From an uncultured Eubacteriales bacterium (GTDB lineage Bacteria > Bacillota > Clostridia > Lachnospirales > Anaerotignaceae), in assembly GCA_900546215.1 (NCBI GenBank), contig URCD01000111.1:1-6949 (forward strand): a DNA stretch of 6,949 nt, given 5' to 3'. Below are positions 1-6,626 of this stretch, piece after piece. A program made the position numbers and the translations under genes. How positions within the stretch are numbered: position 1 is the first letter of the stretch; each line of letters opens with the position of its first letter. A model generated the notes under the pieces. It saw only the letters and a list, made by a program, of their open reading frames with translations. It had not been told where the DNA came from and did no database searches.

Positions 1-1
1 G

Positions 2-832
2 GCAAAGCGGCGGACCTGCTTCATGTATTCGGCCATTGGCTTTTTCTTTAGCTGTATCACGCCCTCGGCAGGGGGAGGGCAGCCGGCCCAGGTCTATTAT
101 ATGAGGAAGAATATGATACCGGTGCCCGTGGCAACCGTGGTGCTGATGGTTGTGACCATCATGTATAAATCAGTGCTTATAATAATCGGACTGGCTGTTT
201 TAATATTTCGGCCAGCAAAGATTATGGTGTATCTGGATCCCATAATGCCTTGGTGCATACTGGGTATAGTTTTAAACGTATTGTGTGTGGGAGCAATGCT
301 TTTGCTTGTTTTCAGACCAGGTATAGTTAAATTTGTCCTTGGGAAGGGACTTAAACTGATAAAGAAAATAAAACCTGCTATAGACGAGAAGGCTTATGAG
401 AAGAAGCTTGAAAGCTACATGATAAGCTACAGCGAGGCCGCTAAATATATAAAGGGCCACAGAAAAATGGCCGGAGAAATTCTCGTTATTTCTTTTATAC
501 AGCGTATTTTTTTATTTTTTGTAACGTTTCTTACTTATAAGGCGTTTGGATTAAAGGGGATAGGGGCCTTTACAATTACTGTATGTCAGGCAATGATTAG
601 CGTTGCCGTTGATATGCTGCCTCTGCCTGGAGGAATGGGTATATCAGAACATCTTTATCTGGATGTTTTTGTTCCTATTTTTGGGGGAACACTTACACTT
701 CCGTCCATGCTTGTAAGCCGTGGAATCAGCTACTATTTTCTGCTTATTTTAAGCGCTGTACTTACATTTGCCGCACATTTCATAATTAGCGGCAGACAAT
801 ATTCGAGAAAAACTCTGGAGGTTAAGAAATGA
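2..832 (+). CDS. Flippase-like / lysylphosphatidylglycerol synthase TM-domain membrane protein (YbhN/UPF0104 type), 5'-truncated by window edge
   Basis: The frame is open from base 2, seven codons before the first Met (base 23), so the true start lies upstream. Two family signatures are visible, numbering from that Met: TPSAGGGQPAQ at residues 13-23 and LPLPGGMGISE at 199-209, both typical of the PF03706 transmembrane domain shared by YbhN, AglD and the flippase half of MprF. Hydrophobic spans lie near 33-62, 74-97, 150-172, 178-198, 211-222 and 231-256, with a Lys-rich cytoplasmic-looking loop near 108-150. No soluble C-terminal aminoacyl-transfer domain follows, because the protein ends in a short charged tail. 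It is therefore a stand-alone TM protein and not a full MprF. The stop overlaps the pssA start (ATGA), which implies translational coupling and suggests, by inference only, transport of a phospholipid or a glycosylated lipid in the plasma membrane. The family call is firm; the substrate is unknown. Confidence 0.85.
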   Translation, partial: AKRRTCFMYSAIGFFFSCITPSAGGGQPAQVYYMRKNMIPVPVATVVLMVVTIMYKSVLIIIGLAVLIFRPAKIMVYLDPIMPWCILGIVLNVLCVGAMLLLVFRPGIVKFVLGKGLKLIKKIKPAIDEKAYEKKLESYMISYSEAAKYIKGHRKMAGEILVISFIQRIFLFFVTFLTYKAFGLKGIGAFTITVCQAMISVAVDMLPLPGGMGISEHLYLDVFVPIFGGTLTLPSMLVSRGISYYFLLILSAVLTFAAHFIISGRQYSRKTLEVKK

Positions 833-1572
833 TAGGATTTTTTGATTACACAGTGGTTCTGACATATATGAGCCTAGGCTTTACTATATTTGGAATGACA
901 CAATCTATACATATGAGATTTAAGACCGCAATATTTTGTCTTGCTCTTTCAGGCCTGTGCGATATGTTCGACGGTAAAATTGCCAGAACAAAGAAGGACA
1001 GGAGCGACGACCAAAAGAACTTTGGAATTCAAATAGACTCACTTTGCGACGTTATATGCTTTGGAGCGTTTCCGGCTATTATATGCTATCTGCTTGGAGT
1101 AAGGGGCTTTGTAGGTGTTGGAATAGTTATATTCTACTGCATTGCGGCTGTTATACGCCTTGGATATTTCAATGTGCTTGAGGGAAACAGGCAGAAAACT
1201 GAGGGCGGGGTAAATAAATATTATCACGGGCTTCCAGTAACATCTATAGCGGTAATTCTTCCCCTTACGTTTATGATGGAATTTTTTGTAACTGAGAAAA
1301 CCTTTATACTTATACTTCATGCTGTGCTCCTTTGTGTCGGTATACTTTTTATTGTTGATTTTAAGGTTAAAAAGCCAACGAATAAGGAGCTTGCAATGCT
1401 TGTTGCCGTTGTCGGTATTGCGGTTGCGGTAATTATTATTTTTACTAGATTTAAGCTTCCGCCTGCCAACAGAAACTTTACCAAGCTTCCCCTTATGGAG
1501 GAGATTGGAGGAAGTATAGATGAAGAATTGGGGGATTTAGGATGCAGTATTGCAGACGGGACGGGAAATTAA
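829..1572 (+). CDS. pssA: CDP-diacylglycerol--serine O-phosphatidyltransferase (phosphatidylserine synthase)
   Basis: Integral membrane CDP-alcohol phosphatidyltransferase predicted to join CDP-diacylglycerol and L-serine into phosphatidylserine, releasing CMP. The catalytic signature is visible: D45, D48-G49, A52-R53, G66, D70 and D74, the Asp residues being the metal and catalytic set of the family. The spacing between AR and G is 12 residues, not the canonical 8; the extra stretch is polar and charged (residues 54-65). Hydrophobic segments around 9-22, 32-44, 76-90, 94-110, 138-153, 158-177 and 188-206 fit a multi-pass enzyme. The C-terminal tail of about 40 residues after the last helix is hydrophilic, and its final 31 nt overlap psd. 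The start is set by GGAGG at 817-821, 7 nt before ATG, and by the 4-nt overlap with the upstream gene. The serine acceptor is inferred mainly from psd following directly; the motif alone would also fit phosphatidylglycerophosphate or inositol-phosphate synthases. Confidence 0.9.
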   Translation: MIGFFDYTVVLTYMSLGFTIFGMTQSIHMRFKTAIFCLALSGLCDMFDGKIARTKKDRSDDQKNFGIQIDSLCDVICFGAFPAIICYLLGVRGFVGVGIVIFYCIAAVIRLGYFNVLEGNRQKTEGGVNKYYHGLPVTSIAVILPLTFMMEFFVTEKTFILILHAVLLCVGILFIVDFKVKKPTNKELAMLVAVVGIAVAVIIIFTRFKLPPANRNFTKLPLMEEIGGSIDEELGDLGCSIADGTGN

Positions 1573-2414
1573 ATAAAGGAAACGCTGTACAGGACCGTGT
1601 GCTGAGCTTCATATATTCCCATGCACTTTGCAGGCTATTAATACGTCCGCTAATAATTCCTAAGGTATCGGAAATAATGGGACATTTTATGGACAGCAGG
1701 CTTTCGGCTTTTCTGGTAAAACCAGCGGTTAAATTACATAGTATAGATTTAAGCCAGTATCGAAACAGCTCATATAATTCCTATAATGACTTCTTTACCA
1801 GACAAATCAGGCCGGAGCTGAGGCCGATTTCAGATGATAAAAGCGTATTTATAAGTCCGTGTGACGCTAAGCTGACGGTTTATCCTATAGATTATGACGG
1901 AACGGTAAGCATTAAAAACACGGAGTATACCTTTATGAGCCTTTTTAGGGACAGAAGGCTTATGGACGAGTTCAGAGGCGGAAGTCTGCTAGTATTCAGG
2001 CTGACTGTTGATGATTATCACAGATACTGTTACGTCGACAGCGGCACTAAAACGGGAAACAGGATTATAAAGGGCGTACTTCACACGGTCAATCCGGCTG
2101 CAAACGATGCAGTTCCCATATATAAGGAAAATACCAGAGAGTATTCAATGCTGCATTCGGATAATTTTGGAAAGATACTAATGATGGAGGTTGGCGCCAT
2201 GATGGTGGGAAGAATAGTAAACTATCATGGAAGAGGACATGTTAAAAGAGGGCAGGAAAAAGGCAGGTTTGAGTTTGGAGGCTCAACGGTAGTACTTTGT
2301 GTTCAGCGTAATAAGGTTCGGTTTGACAAGGACATTATTGAAAATACATCAAATGGAATTGAAACTATCGTTAAGATGGGCGAGAGAATAGGAAAGGCCG
2401 AAAGTGCCTTTTAA
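1542..2414 (+). CDS. psd: Phosphatidylserine decarboxylase proenzyme
   Basis: Decarboxylates phosphatidylserine to phosphatidylethanolamine. This is a pyruvoyl enzyme made as a proenzyme that cuts itself. The cleavage motif is G246-G247-S248-T249, so cleavage before S248 would give a beta chain of about 247 residues and a short alpha chain of 43 residues carrying the pyruvoyl group. The other charge-relay positions are seen as D108 in SPCDAK and H160 in VDDYHRYCY; HTVNP at 181-185 is also a family block. The 290 aa length and N-terminal DGKL and NDFFTR (82-87) fit the Firmicutes GGST type rather than the E. coli LGST type. The start overlaps the pssA end by 31 nt. It is supported by GGGGGA at 1530-1535, 6 nt upstream, and by the N-terminal block being in place; the next Met (46) would remove conserved sequence. 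It is co-transcribed with pssA by layout and supplies the next step of the pathway. Confidence 0.95.
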   Translation: MQYCRRDGKLNKGNAVQDRVLSFIYSHALCRLLIRPLIIPKVSEIMGHFMDSRLSAFLVKPAVKLHSIDLSQYRNSSYNSYNDFFTRQIRPELRPISDDKSVFISPCDAKLTVYPIDYDGTVSIKNTEYTFMSLFRDRRLMDEFRGGSLLVFRLTVDDYHRYCYVDSGTKTGNRIIKGVLHTVNPAANDAVPIYKENTREYSMLHSDNFGKILMMEVGAMMVGRIVNYHGRGHVKRGQEKGRFEFGGSTVVLCVQRNKVRFDKDIIENTSNGIETIVKMGERIGKAESAF

Positions 2415-2431
2415 AGGGAGGTAGGACAGGC

Positions 2432-3244
2432 ATGAAAATAGCACAGCTGCAGCTTCCGGTTTTTGAGGATAAATCGGATACATTGGAATATGTGGAGAAA
2501 AATATACAAAAGGTTTCAGACGCTGATTTTGTGACGCTGCCTGAGATGTTCTGCTGCCCATATGAGGCAAAGAACTTCCCGGCTTATGCAGAATATGAAA
2601 AGGGTGAGGTTTGGCAGGCCTGCTCATTAATGGCTAAAAAATACGGCGTATATTTATCTGCCGGGACAATGCCGGAAAGAGACAGTGATGGGAAAATATT
2701 TAATACAGCCTATGTGTTTGACAGAAATGGCAGTCAAATTGCAAAATATCGTAAATCACATTTGTTTGATATTGACGTTAAGGGTGGACAGAGCTTTCAT
2801 GAATCTGATACACTTACAGCCGGTGACAGTATAGCTGTGTTTGATACTGAGTTTGGGACCTTTGGCATCTGTATATGCTATGATTTTCGTTTTCCTGAAC
2901 TGGGGCGTCTTATGGCGCTCAAGGGAGCTCAGGCAATTTTTGTGCCTGCCGCGTTTAATATGACTACTGGTCCTGCCCATTGGGAGCTTACTTTCCGTTC
3001 ACAGGCTGTATTTAACCAGGTTTTTGCTATAGGTACCGCTCCGGCAAGAGATTTAAACGCCTCTTACACTTCATGGGGACACAGCATAATAACAGACCCT
3101 TGGGGCGAGGTTATAAGCCATATGGATGAGAAAGAAAACATAAGGATAACTGAAATTGATTTGTCCCGTGTGAGAGAGATAAGGGAACAGCTTCCTCTTA
3201 TGCGCCATCGCAGAACTGATATGTACACTCTGAAGGAAATATAA
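2432..3244 (+). CDS. Carbon-nitrogen hydrolase, Nit2/omega-amidase-like
   Basis: Soluble nitrilase-superfamily amidase, 270 aa, a full-length single domain. The Glu-Lys-Cys triad is visible: E38 in TLPEMF, K108 in YRKSHLF, and nucleophile C149 in CICYDFRFPEL. The extra conserved Glu is E124 in SFHES. The block NMTTGPAHWEL (176-186) is characteristic of the Nit1/Nit2 branch, which includes omega-amidases (alpha-ketoglutaramate) and deaminated-glutathione amidases. Where relatives usually have (A/V)DNQ, this protein has AVFNQ (192-196), an Asp-to-Phe change. The start has GGGAGG at 2416-2421, 10 nt before ATG, and the gap after psd is 17 nt, so it probably sits in the phospholipid operon. Omega-amidases (MtnU) can serve methionine salvage by removing alpha-ketoglutaramate left by glutamine transaminase, and a methylthioribose operon converges from the right. 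That link is only suggestive, since the strands differ. The exact substrate cannot be assigned. Confidence 0.85.
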   Translation: MKIAQLQLPVFEDKSDTLEYVEKNIQKVSDADFVTLPEMFCCPYEAKNFPAYAEYEKGEVWQACSLMAKKYGVYLSAGTMPERDSDGKIFNTAYVFDRNGSQIAKYRKSHLFDIDVKGGQSFHESDTLTAGDSIAVFDTEFGTFGICICYDFRFPELGRLMALKGAQAIFVPAAFNMTTGPAHWELTFRSQAVFNQVFAIGTAPARDLNASYTSWGHSIITDPWGEVISHMDEKENIRITEIDLSRVREIREQLPLMRHRRTDMYTLKEI

Positions 3245-3277
3245 AAAAGGGCTGAAACTTTTGTTTCAGCCCTTTTT
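3244..3277. terminator. Bidirectional intrinsic terminator between convergent operons
   Basis: A perfect 10-bp stem GGGCTGAAAC / GTTTCAGCCC (3249-3258 and 3263-3272) closes a TTTT loop. Five A residues before it and five T residues after it give a U-tract on both strands and can extend the stem to 15 bp. It starts at the last base of the hydrolase stop codon (3242-3244) and ends 2 nt before the stop of the VOC gene on the other strand, so it can terminate both operons. Confidence 0.93.
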
Positions 3278-3279
3278 AA

Positions 3280-3642
3280 CTATTCAGGCTTTATAATTTG
3301 TATTCCGATACCATTGGGGTCGGTTACAAAGAAACATTCCATATGTCCGCCAAGTATAACAGGGCCGGATAAAAGTATTTTTCTGTCCTTTGCTTCATTT
3401 AATAAGCTGTCGTAATCCATTACAGATATTCCTATAGAAATATTACCTGACGAAGAGACTGCCTTTGCTTTCTTATTATAAATCAACTCAATTTTCATTC
3501 CATTATCAGCTGTGAAAAAAGCGATGGTAGTTGCCTCATCCGGTGAAAATTCCTGTTCGGCATTCAGCTTAAGGTAATTACCGTAAAAATCCTTGGATTT
3601 TTCAAGGTCAATAACTTTTATTGTTACCCAGTTTATATTCAT
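3280..3642 (-). CDS. VOC-superfamily (glyoxalase/bleomycin-resistance fold) protein of unknown substrate
   Basis: A 120-aa protein with the two beta-alpha-beta-beta-beta half-modules of the vicinal oxygen chelate fold. The first half opens with NWVTIKVIDLEKSKDFY (4-20) and ends IELIY (51-55); the second runs from ISIGISV (68-74) to DPNGIGIQII (108-117). Aligning by eye to E. coli glyoxalase I, the metal-ligand positions H, E, H, E read W5, E52, S69 and Q115. Only one is kept, so canonical metal-dependent lyase or dioxygenase chemistry is doubtful. It is the last gene of the mtnK-mtnA-aldolase operon, 11 nt after the aldolase. The SD AAGGAGG overlaps the aldolase TAA and lies 6 nt before the ATG. 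It is followed by the shared terminator. A role in handling a salvage-pathway aldehyde or sugar phosphate, or in binding a ligand, is inference from position only. Confidence 0.8.
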   Translation of the reverse strand: MNINWVTIKVIDLEKSKDFYGNYLKLNAEQEFSPDEATTIAFFTADNGMKIELIYNKKAKAVSSSGNISIGISVMDYDSLLNEAKDRKILLSGPVILGGHMECFFVTDPNGIGIQIIKPE

Positions 3643-3653
3643 ATGAAACCTCC

Positions 3654-4304
3654 TTATTTTTTGTAGTCCTTAATTATTTCCTGCAGCTTTTCAAGGTTAT
3701 CGGCCGAAACACTGAGAGGTCTGCCGCCGGAGCATTCTATAAGGTTAAGCACGCGCGCCGTTGTTTCAAGCACAGCAGCAACCATAAAGGCCTCATCCAT
3801 ATCGCCGCCGACACATACAGCGCCGTGACATGTTAGCAGACAGGCGTTTGTACTCTCACCCAGAGCCTCAAGACAATTTTTAGCGAGCGCCGTACTCCCA
3901 GGAAGGGCGTATTTGGCGCATCTGACTGTACCTCCAAGTGTCTGGGCTGCCTCATCAAGAATAATCGGTATATCTCTGCCCTGCGCGGCATACACAAGAG
4001 AATAGACAGGATGTGTGTGTATTACAGCGTTTACATCCGGACGGTTCTGATAGATTGTTATATGAAGCCACATTTCGACAGTTGGTTTGCGTTTGCCCTC
4101 TATAATACGGCCAAAGGCATCGCAGACAACTATGTCATCTTCAGTAAGGTCGCTGTATTTCATTCCGCTGGGCGTCAAGAAAATGTAGCCGGTTTTGCTG
4201 TCCCTTACGCTTAGGTTACCCCATGTCTCATCCGTGAGCCGTGAACTGTCAATTTTTTTTGCACTTTCAATTACAAGCCTCTTGAAATATCCCATAGCTA
4301 ACAC
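3654..4304 (-). CDS. Class II aldolase/adducin-family protein, probable 5-(methylthio)ribulose-1-phosphate / 5-deoxyribulose-1-phosphate aldolase
   Basis: Zinc-dependent aldolase of the FucA/AraD fold, 216 aa. Visible elements are TWGNLSVRD (27-35, substrate phosphate loop), TPSG (44-47), E77 at the position of the FucA catalytic Glu73, zinc ligands H96 and H98 in IHTHP, and H160 in TCHGAVCVGG. The region 77-190 lines up closely with L-fuculose-1-phosphate aldolase. MtnB dehydratases share the fold, so family alone does not decide between dehydration and retro-aldol cleavage. Here it follows mtnK and mtnA with no mtnW, mtnX, mtnC or mtnD in view. That favours cleavage to dihydroxyacetone phosphate plus methylthioacetaldehyde (or acetaldehyde from the 5-deoxy sugar), as described for the DHAP shunt. 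The start is taken as GTG at 4304, overlapping the mtnA end by 7 nt and 4 nt after GGAG; the in-frame ATG at 4295 has a 13-nt spacer. Family is certain, reaction inferred. Confidence 0.88.
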   Translation of the reverse strand: MLAMGYFKRLVIESAKKIDSSRLTDETWGNLSVRDSKTGYIFLTPSGMKYSDLTEDDIVVCDAFGRIIEGKRKPTVEMWLHITIYQNRPDVNAVIHTHPVYSLVYAAQGRDIPIILDEAAQTLGGTVRCAKYALPGSTALAKNCLEALGESTNACLLTCHGAVCVGGDMDEAFMVAAVLETTARVLNLIECSGGRPLSVSADNLEKLQEIIKDYKK

Positions 4305-5383
4305 TTCTCTCCTTTATTGCCTTTTATATCAAATATTTCTTTAAATGACCTAGTATATGGCGGTCTTGCTATTCCATATTCGGTTATAATACCGCTTATA
4401 AGGTCGTTGTCTGTCACATCAAAGGCAGGATTAAATACCTTTATTTCCTCAGGTGCCATTCTTTTTGAATACCACATTTCAGTTACCTCATAGTCAGGAC
4501 GCTGTTCTATCTTTATATCCGCTCCGGTTGGTGTATTCATGTCTATAGTTGAGGTGGGAGCGCATATGTAAAACGGAATATTGTATCTTTTAGCTGCCAA
4601 TGACACCATTGACGTTCCGATTTTATTAGCGGTATCGCCATTGGCTGCCACACGGTCACAGCCTACAAATACAGCGTTCACCCACCCATTTCTCATAACT
4701 GTAGCTGACATGTTATCGCATATAAGAGTAACGTCAAGGCCGGATTGGCTAAGTTCAAAGCTTGTCAGCCTTGCGCCCTGAAGAAGGGGACGCGTCTCGT
4801 CAGCGAATATTTTAAAGTTATAGCCTCGTTCATACCCAAGGTACATGGGTGCTGTAGCCGTTCCGTATTTAACTGTTGCCAGCTTGCCGGCGTTGCAATG
4901 CGTAAGAAGTCCGTCTCCGGGCTTTACAAGGGATAGTCCATACTCCCCAATGGCCTTGCAGACGCGTATATCTTCGTCACGTATTTCAATGGCTTCCTGG
5001 TGAAGCGCCTCAACTATTTCGTTAATTGGCTTTTCTTTATTTTTTACGACAACATTTTCCATACGTCTTAAAGCCCATGAGAGGTTAACAGCGGTCGGAC
5101 GTGACGAGTCAAGGTAATCCTTGGCTTCTTTAAATTTAAGGTAGAATTCTTCAAAGTTATCAGCTTTAATCTCTTCAGAGGCAAGGTAAATACCGATAGC
5201 GGCGGCAACACCGATAGCGGGAGCACCCCTTACCTGAAGCATATAAATTGCGTTCCATATATCTTTCAGGGATGTAAGGTATAATATCTCCGTACTATAT
5301 GGAAGCTTGGTCTGGTCAATTATAACAAGGGCTTTTTTCTCCTCGTCAAGGGCGACTGTGTCATAATCCATTATAGTTTTCAT
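4298..5383 (-). CDS. mtnA: S-methyl-5-thioribose-1-phosphate isomerase
   Basis: Cytosolic isomerase turning 5-methylthioribose-1-phosphate (aldose) into 5-methylthioribulose-1-phosphate (ketose); the family can also act on 5-deoxyribose-1-phosphate. The 361-aa length is normal for MtnA. Diagnostic blocks are RGAPAIG (52-58), HCNAG (162-166) with C163 matching the active-site Cys160 of the B. subtilis enzyme, ADETRPLLQGARLT (194-207), GCDRVAANGD (241-250) with D243 matching catalytic Asp240, and NKIGT (253-257). These separate it from eIF2B subunits and ribose-1,5-bisphosphate isomerase relatives. The start is ATG 13 nt after the mtnK stop; its SD, GAGGAG, shares bases with that TGA. The product feeds the aldolase encoded next, whose start overlaps the mtnA stop. 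Confidence 0.96.
   Translation of the reverse strand: MKTIMDYDTVALDEEKKALVIIDQTKLPYSTEILYLTSLKDIWNAIYMLQVRGAPAIGVAAAIGIYLASEEIKADNFEEFYLKFKEAKDYLDSSRPTAVNLSWALRRMENVVVKNKEKPINEIVEALHQEAIEIRDEDIRVCKAIGEYGLSLVKPGDGLLTHCNAGKLATVKYGTATAPMYLGYERGYNFKIFADETRPLLQGARLTSFELSQSGLDVTLICDNMSATVMRNGWVNAVFVGCDRVAANGDTANKIGTSMVSLAAKRYNIPFYICAPTSTIDMNTPTGADIKIEQRPDYEVTEMWYSKRMAPEEIKVFNPAFDVTDNDLISGIITEYGIARPPYTRSFKEIFDIKGNKGEKC
4305..4315 (-). promoter_or_regulatory. Ribosome binding site deciding the aldolase start (GTG 4304 versus ATG 4295)
   Basis: On the minus strand AAAGGAG occupies 4315-4309, inside the last codons of mtnA. It is 4 nt from GTG (4304-4302) and 13 nt from ATG (4295-4293). The GTG spacing is slightly short but nearer the usual range, so GTG is preferred; the two choices differ by only three residues (M/V-L-A). 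Confidence 0.55.
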
Positions 5384-5396
5384 ATTTAATCACTCC

Positions 5397-6626
5397 TCAA
5401 AGGGCAAAATTTTTAACGGCCCTGTCAATAGATAAGAGATAATCCTCTCCGCACTTAAATTTATCTCTGTTCATAATACAGTCCTTGGCAAATACTACGG
5501 CAATTCTTTCGGCACGCGTACGTTTATCACTGTCTTTTATTTCGGTAATATCCTTCACGTTAGCCATCCCGTTAATACGCCTTATTGTTTCAATGCCGGC
5601 TGTACCAGCAGTATCGGAAAGGATTGAGTTAATATACCATTGTTTAAAGCCGCGGGTTTTAGCCATTAGCTCGGTTACATACTCATCATAAACGGTATTA
5701 AATTTTATTATAAACAAATCAACAATATCCCTTATTGTATTAAGGCACCAGGAGCAGAATTCATTTCTCTTATCAGCATTGGATATTTCAGCGTCTCCAT
5801 TCAGCCAGGCGAAAAATATATTAGCGATAACATTTCCTATGTCATATCCCATTGGGCCGTAAAAGGCAAACTCGGGGTCAAAGAAATATGTATGCTCTCT
5901 ATTTATGAAAACAGAGCCTGTATGCAGGTCTCCATGAATGAGTGCCTGAGCGTTGTTCATAAATTCAAATTTAAGCTTTGCGGCCTCAAGACGGAGAGCT
6001 TCATCCTCATAAAGCTCTTTTTCTATAAATTCAGAATTTGGAGAAAAAACATGATTTCTTTTAAAGCAGTCAGTGTAAGGCTCCATAAATACCAGGTCCT
6101 CGGTAATTCCGCACATATCAGGGTTAATAAAATCCTGAACCAGTCGTTTCTTTTCCTTGTGGTTCATTACAATGTCAGACGTCCTTACAAGGCAGTTAGC
6201 CATGAATGTTGTCACATGGTCTGCAAAATTAGGATAGATTTCATGCCTCAGAAGACCGGTTCTCATCATTGTATGGCCAACCATATCCTGCATAACCATA
6301 GCGCACATTATAGGGTCATATAAATATACCTCAGGCACAAGCCCCGGGGCATATGAATTTTGTATTGTTAAAATTTCATACTCTATTCTTCCTCTATCGG
6401 TTGATATACCCAAGTCGGGCTTAATTCTAGTCTCTAGCCCTGCCTGCTTTACGATTATGCTTTTGCCGGAGGACTCATCGCAGACTCTGAAAACATAGTT
6501 AATATTCCCATCTCCTATCTCATTACATACAAGATTTGAATTATTGGGGAAATATGAAAGCTTGCTTTGTACATAATTTGGTACGTCATCTGGCTTCATC
6601 AAAAAATATGTTGTGTAATCTGACAT
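5397..6626 (-). CDS. mtnK: S-methyl-5-thioribose kinase
   Basis: ATP-dependent kinase that phosphorylates methylthioribose at C1, the first committed step after a nucleosidase releases adenine. The 409-aa length fits the family (B. subtilis MtnK about 397 aa). In order: glycine-rich loop GDGNINYVF (38-46), ATP-site Lys at K60 in IVKQA, hinge region VMQDM (111-115), catalytic loop HGDLHTGS (231-238) with D233, and the DxE metal motif D250-P-E252 within FDPEFAFYGPMGYDIG, the hallmark that sets MtnK apart from homoserine and choline kinases. Start: GGAGGG at 6638-6633 lies 6 nt before the ATG. It is the first gene of the minus-strand operon, behind a likely sigma-A promoter. The nucleosidase that would supply methylthioribose (mtnN or mtnP) is not in this window. 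Confidence 0.96.
   Translation of the reverse strand: MSDYTTYFLMKPDDVPNYVQSKLSYFPNNSNLVCNEIGDGNINYVFRVCDESSGKSIIVKQAGLETRIKPDLGISTDRGRIEYEILTIQNSYAPGLVPEVYLYDPIMCAMVMQDMVGHTMMRTGLLRHEIYPNFADHVTTFMANCLVRTSDIVMNHKEKKRLVQDFINPDMCGITEDLVFMEPYTDCFKRNHVFSPNSEFIEKELYEDEALRLEAAKLKFEFMNNAQALIHGDLHTGSVFINREHTYFFDPEFAFYGPMGYDIGNVIANIFFAWLNGDAEISNADKRNEFCSWCLNTIRDIVDLFIIKFNTVYDEYVTELMAKTRGFKQWYINSILSDTAGTAGIETIRRINGMANVKDITEIKDSDKRTRAERIAVVFAKDCIMNRDKFKCGEDYLLSIDRAVKNFAL

Noticed and set aside
1039..1320. Minus-strand ORF of 93 codons opposite pssA, and similar long antisense ORFs opposite psd, the hydrolase, mtnA and mtnK (for example 5892-6323 on the plus strand).
   Set aside because: They lie antisense to genes with full family motifs, show no recognisable domain, and have no sensible ribosome binding site or operon context.
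3280..3642. Calling the VOC protein glyoxalase I or methylmalonyl-CoA epimerase.
   Set aside because: Three of the four metal-ligand positions are substituted, so neither specific function is supported.
3654..4304. Annotation of the aldolase-family gene as MtnB dehydratase.
   Set aside because: The residues align better with FucA (E77, HTH, CHG blocks), and no partner genes for the dehydratase route are nearby. Kept as an alternative in the entry rather than the main call.
5191..5223. Near-tandem repeat around ACCGATAGCGG within mtnA.
   Set aside because: It encodes the normal Gly/Ala/Ile-rich conserved stretch after RGAPAIG and is explained by repeated amino acids, not by a repeat element.
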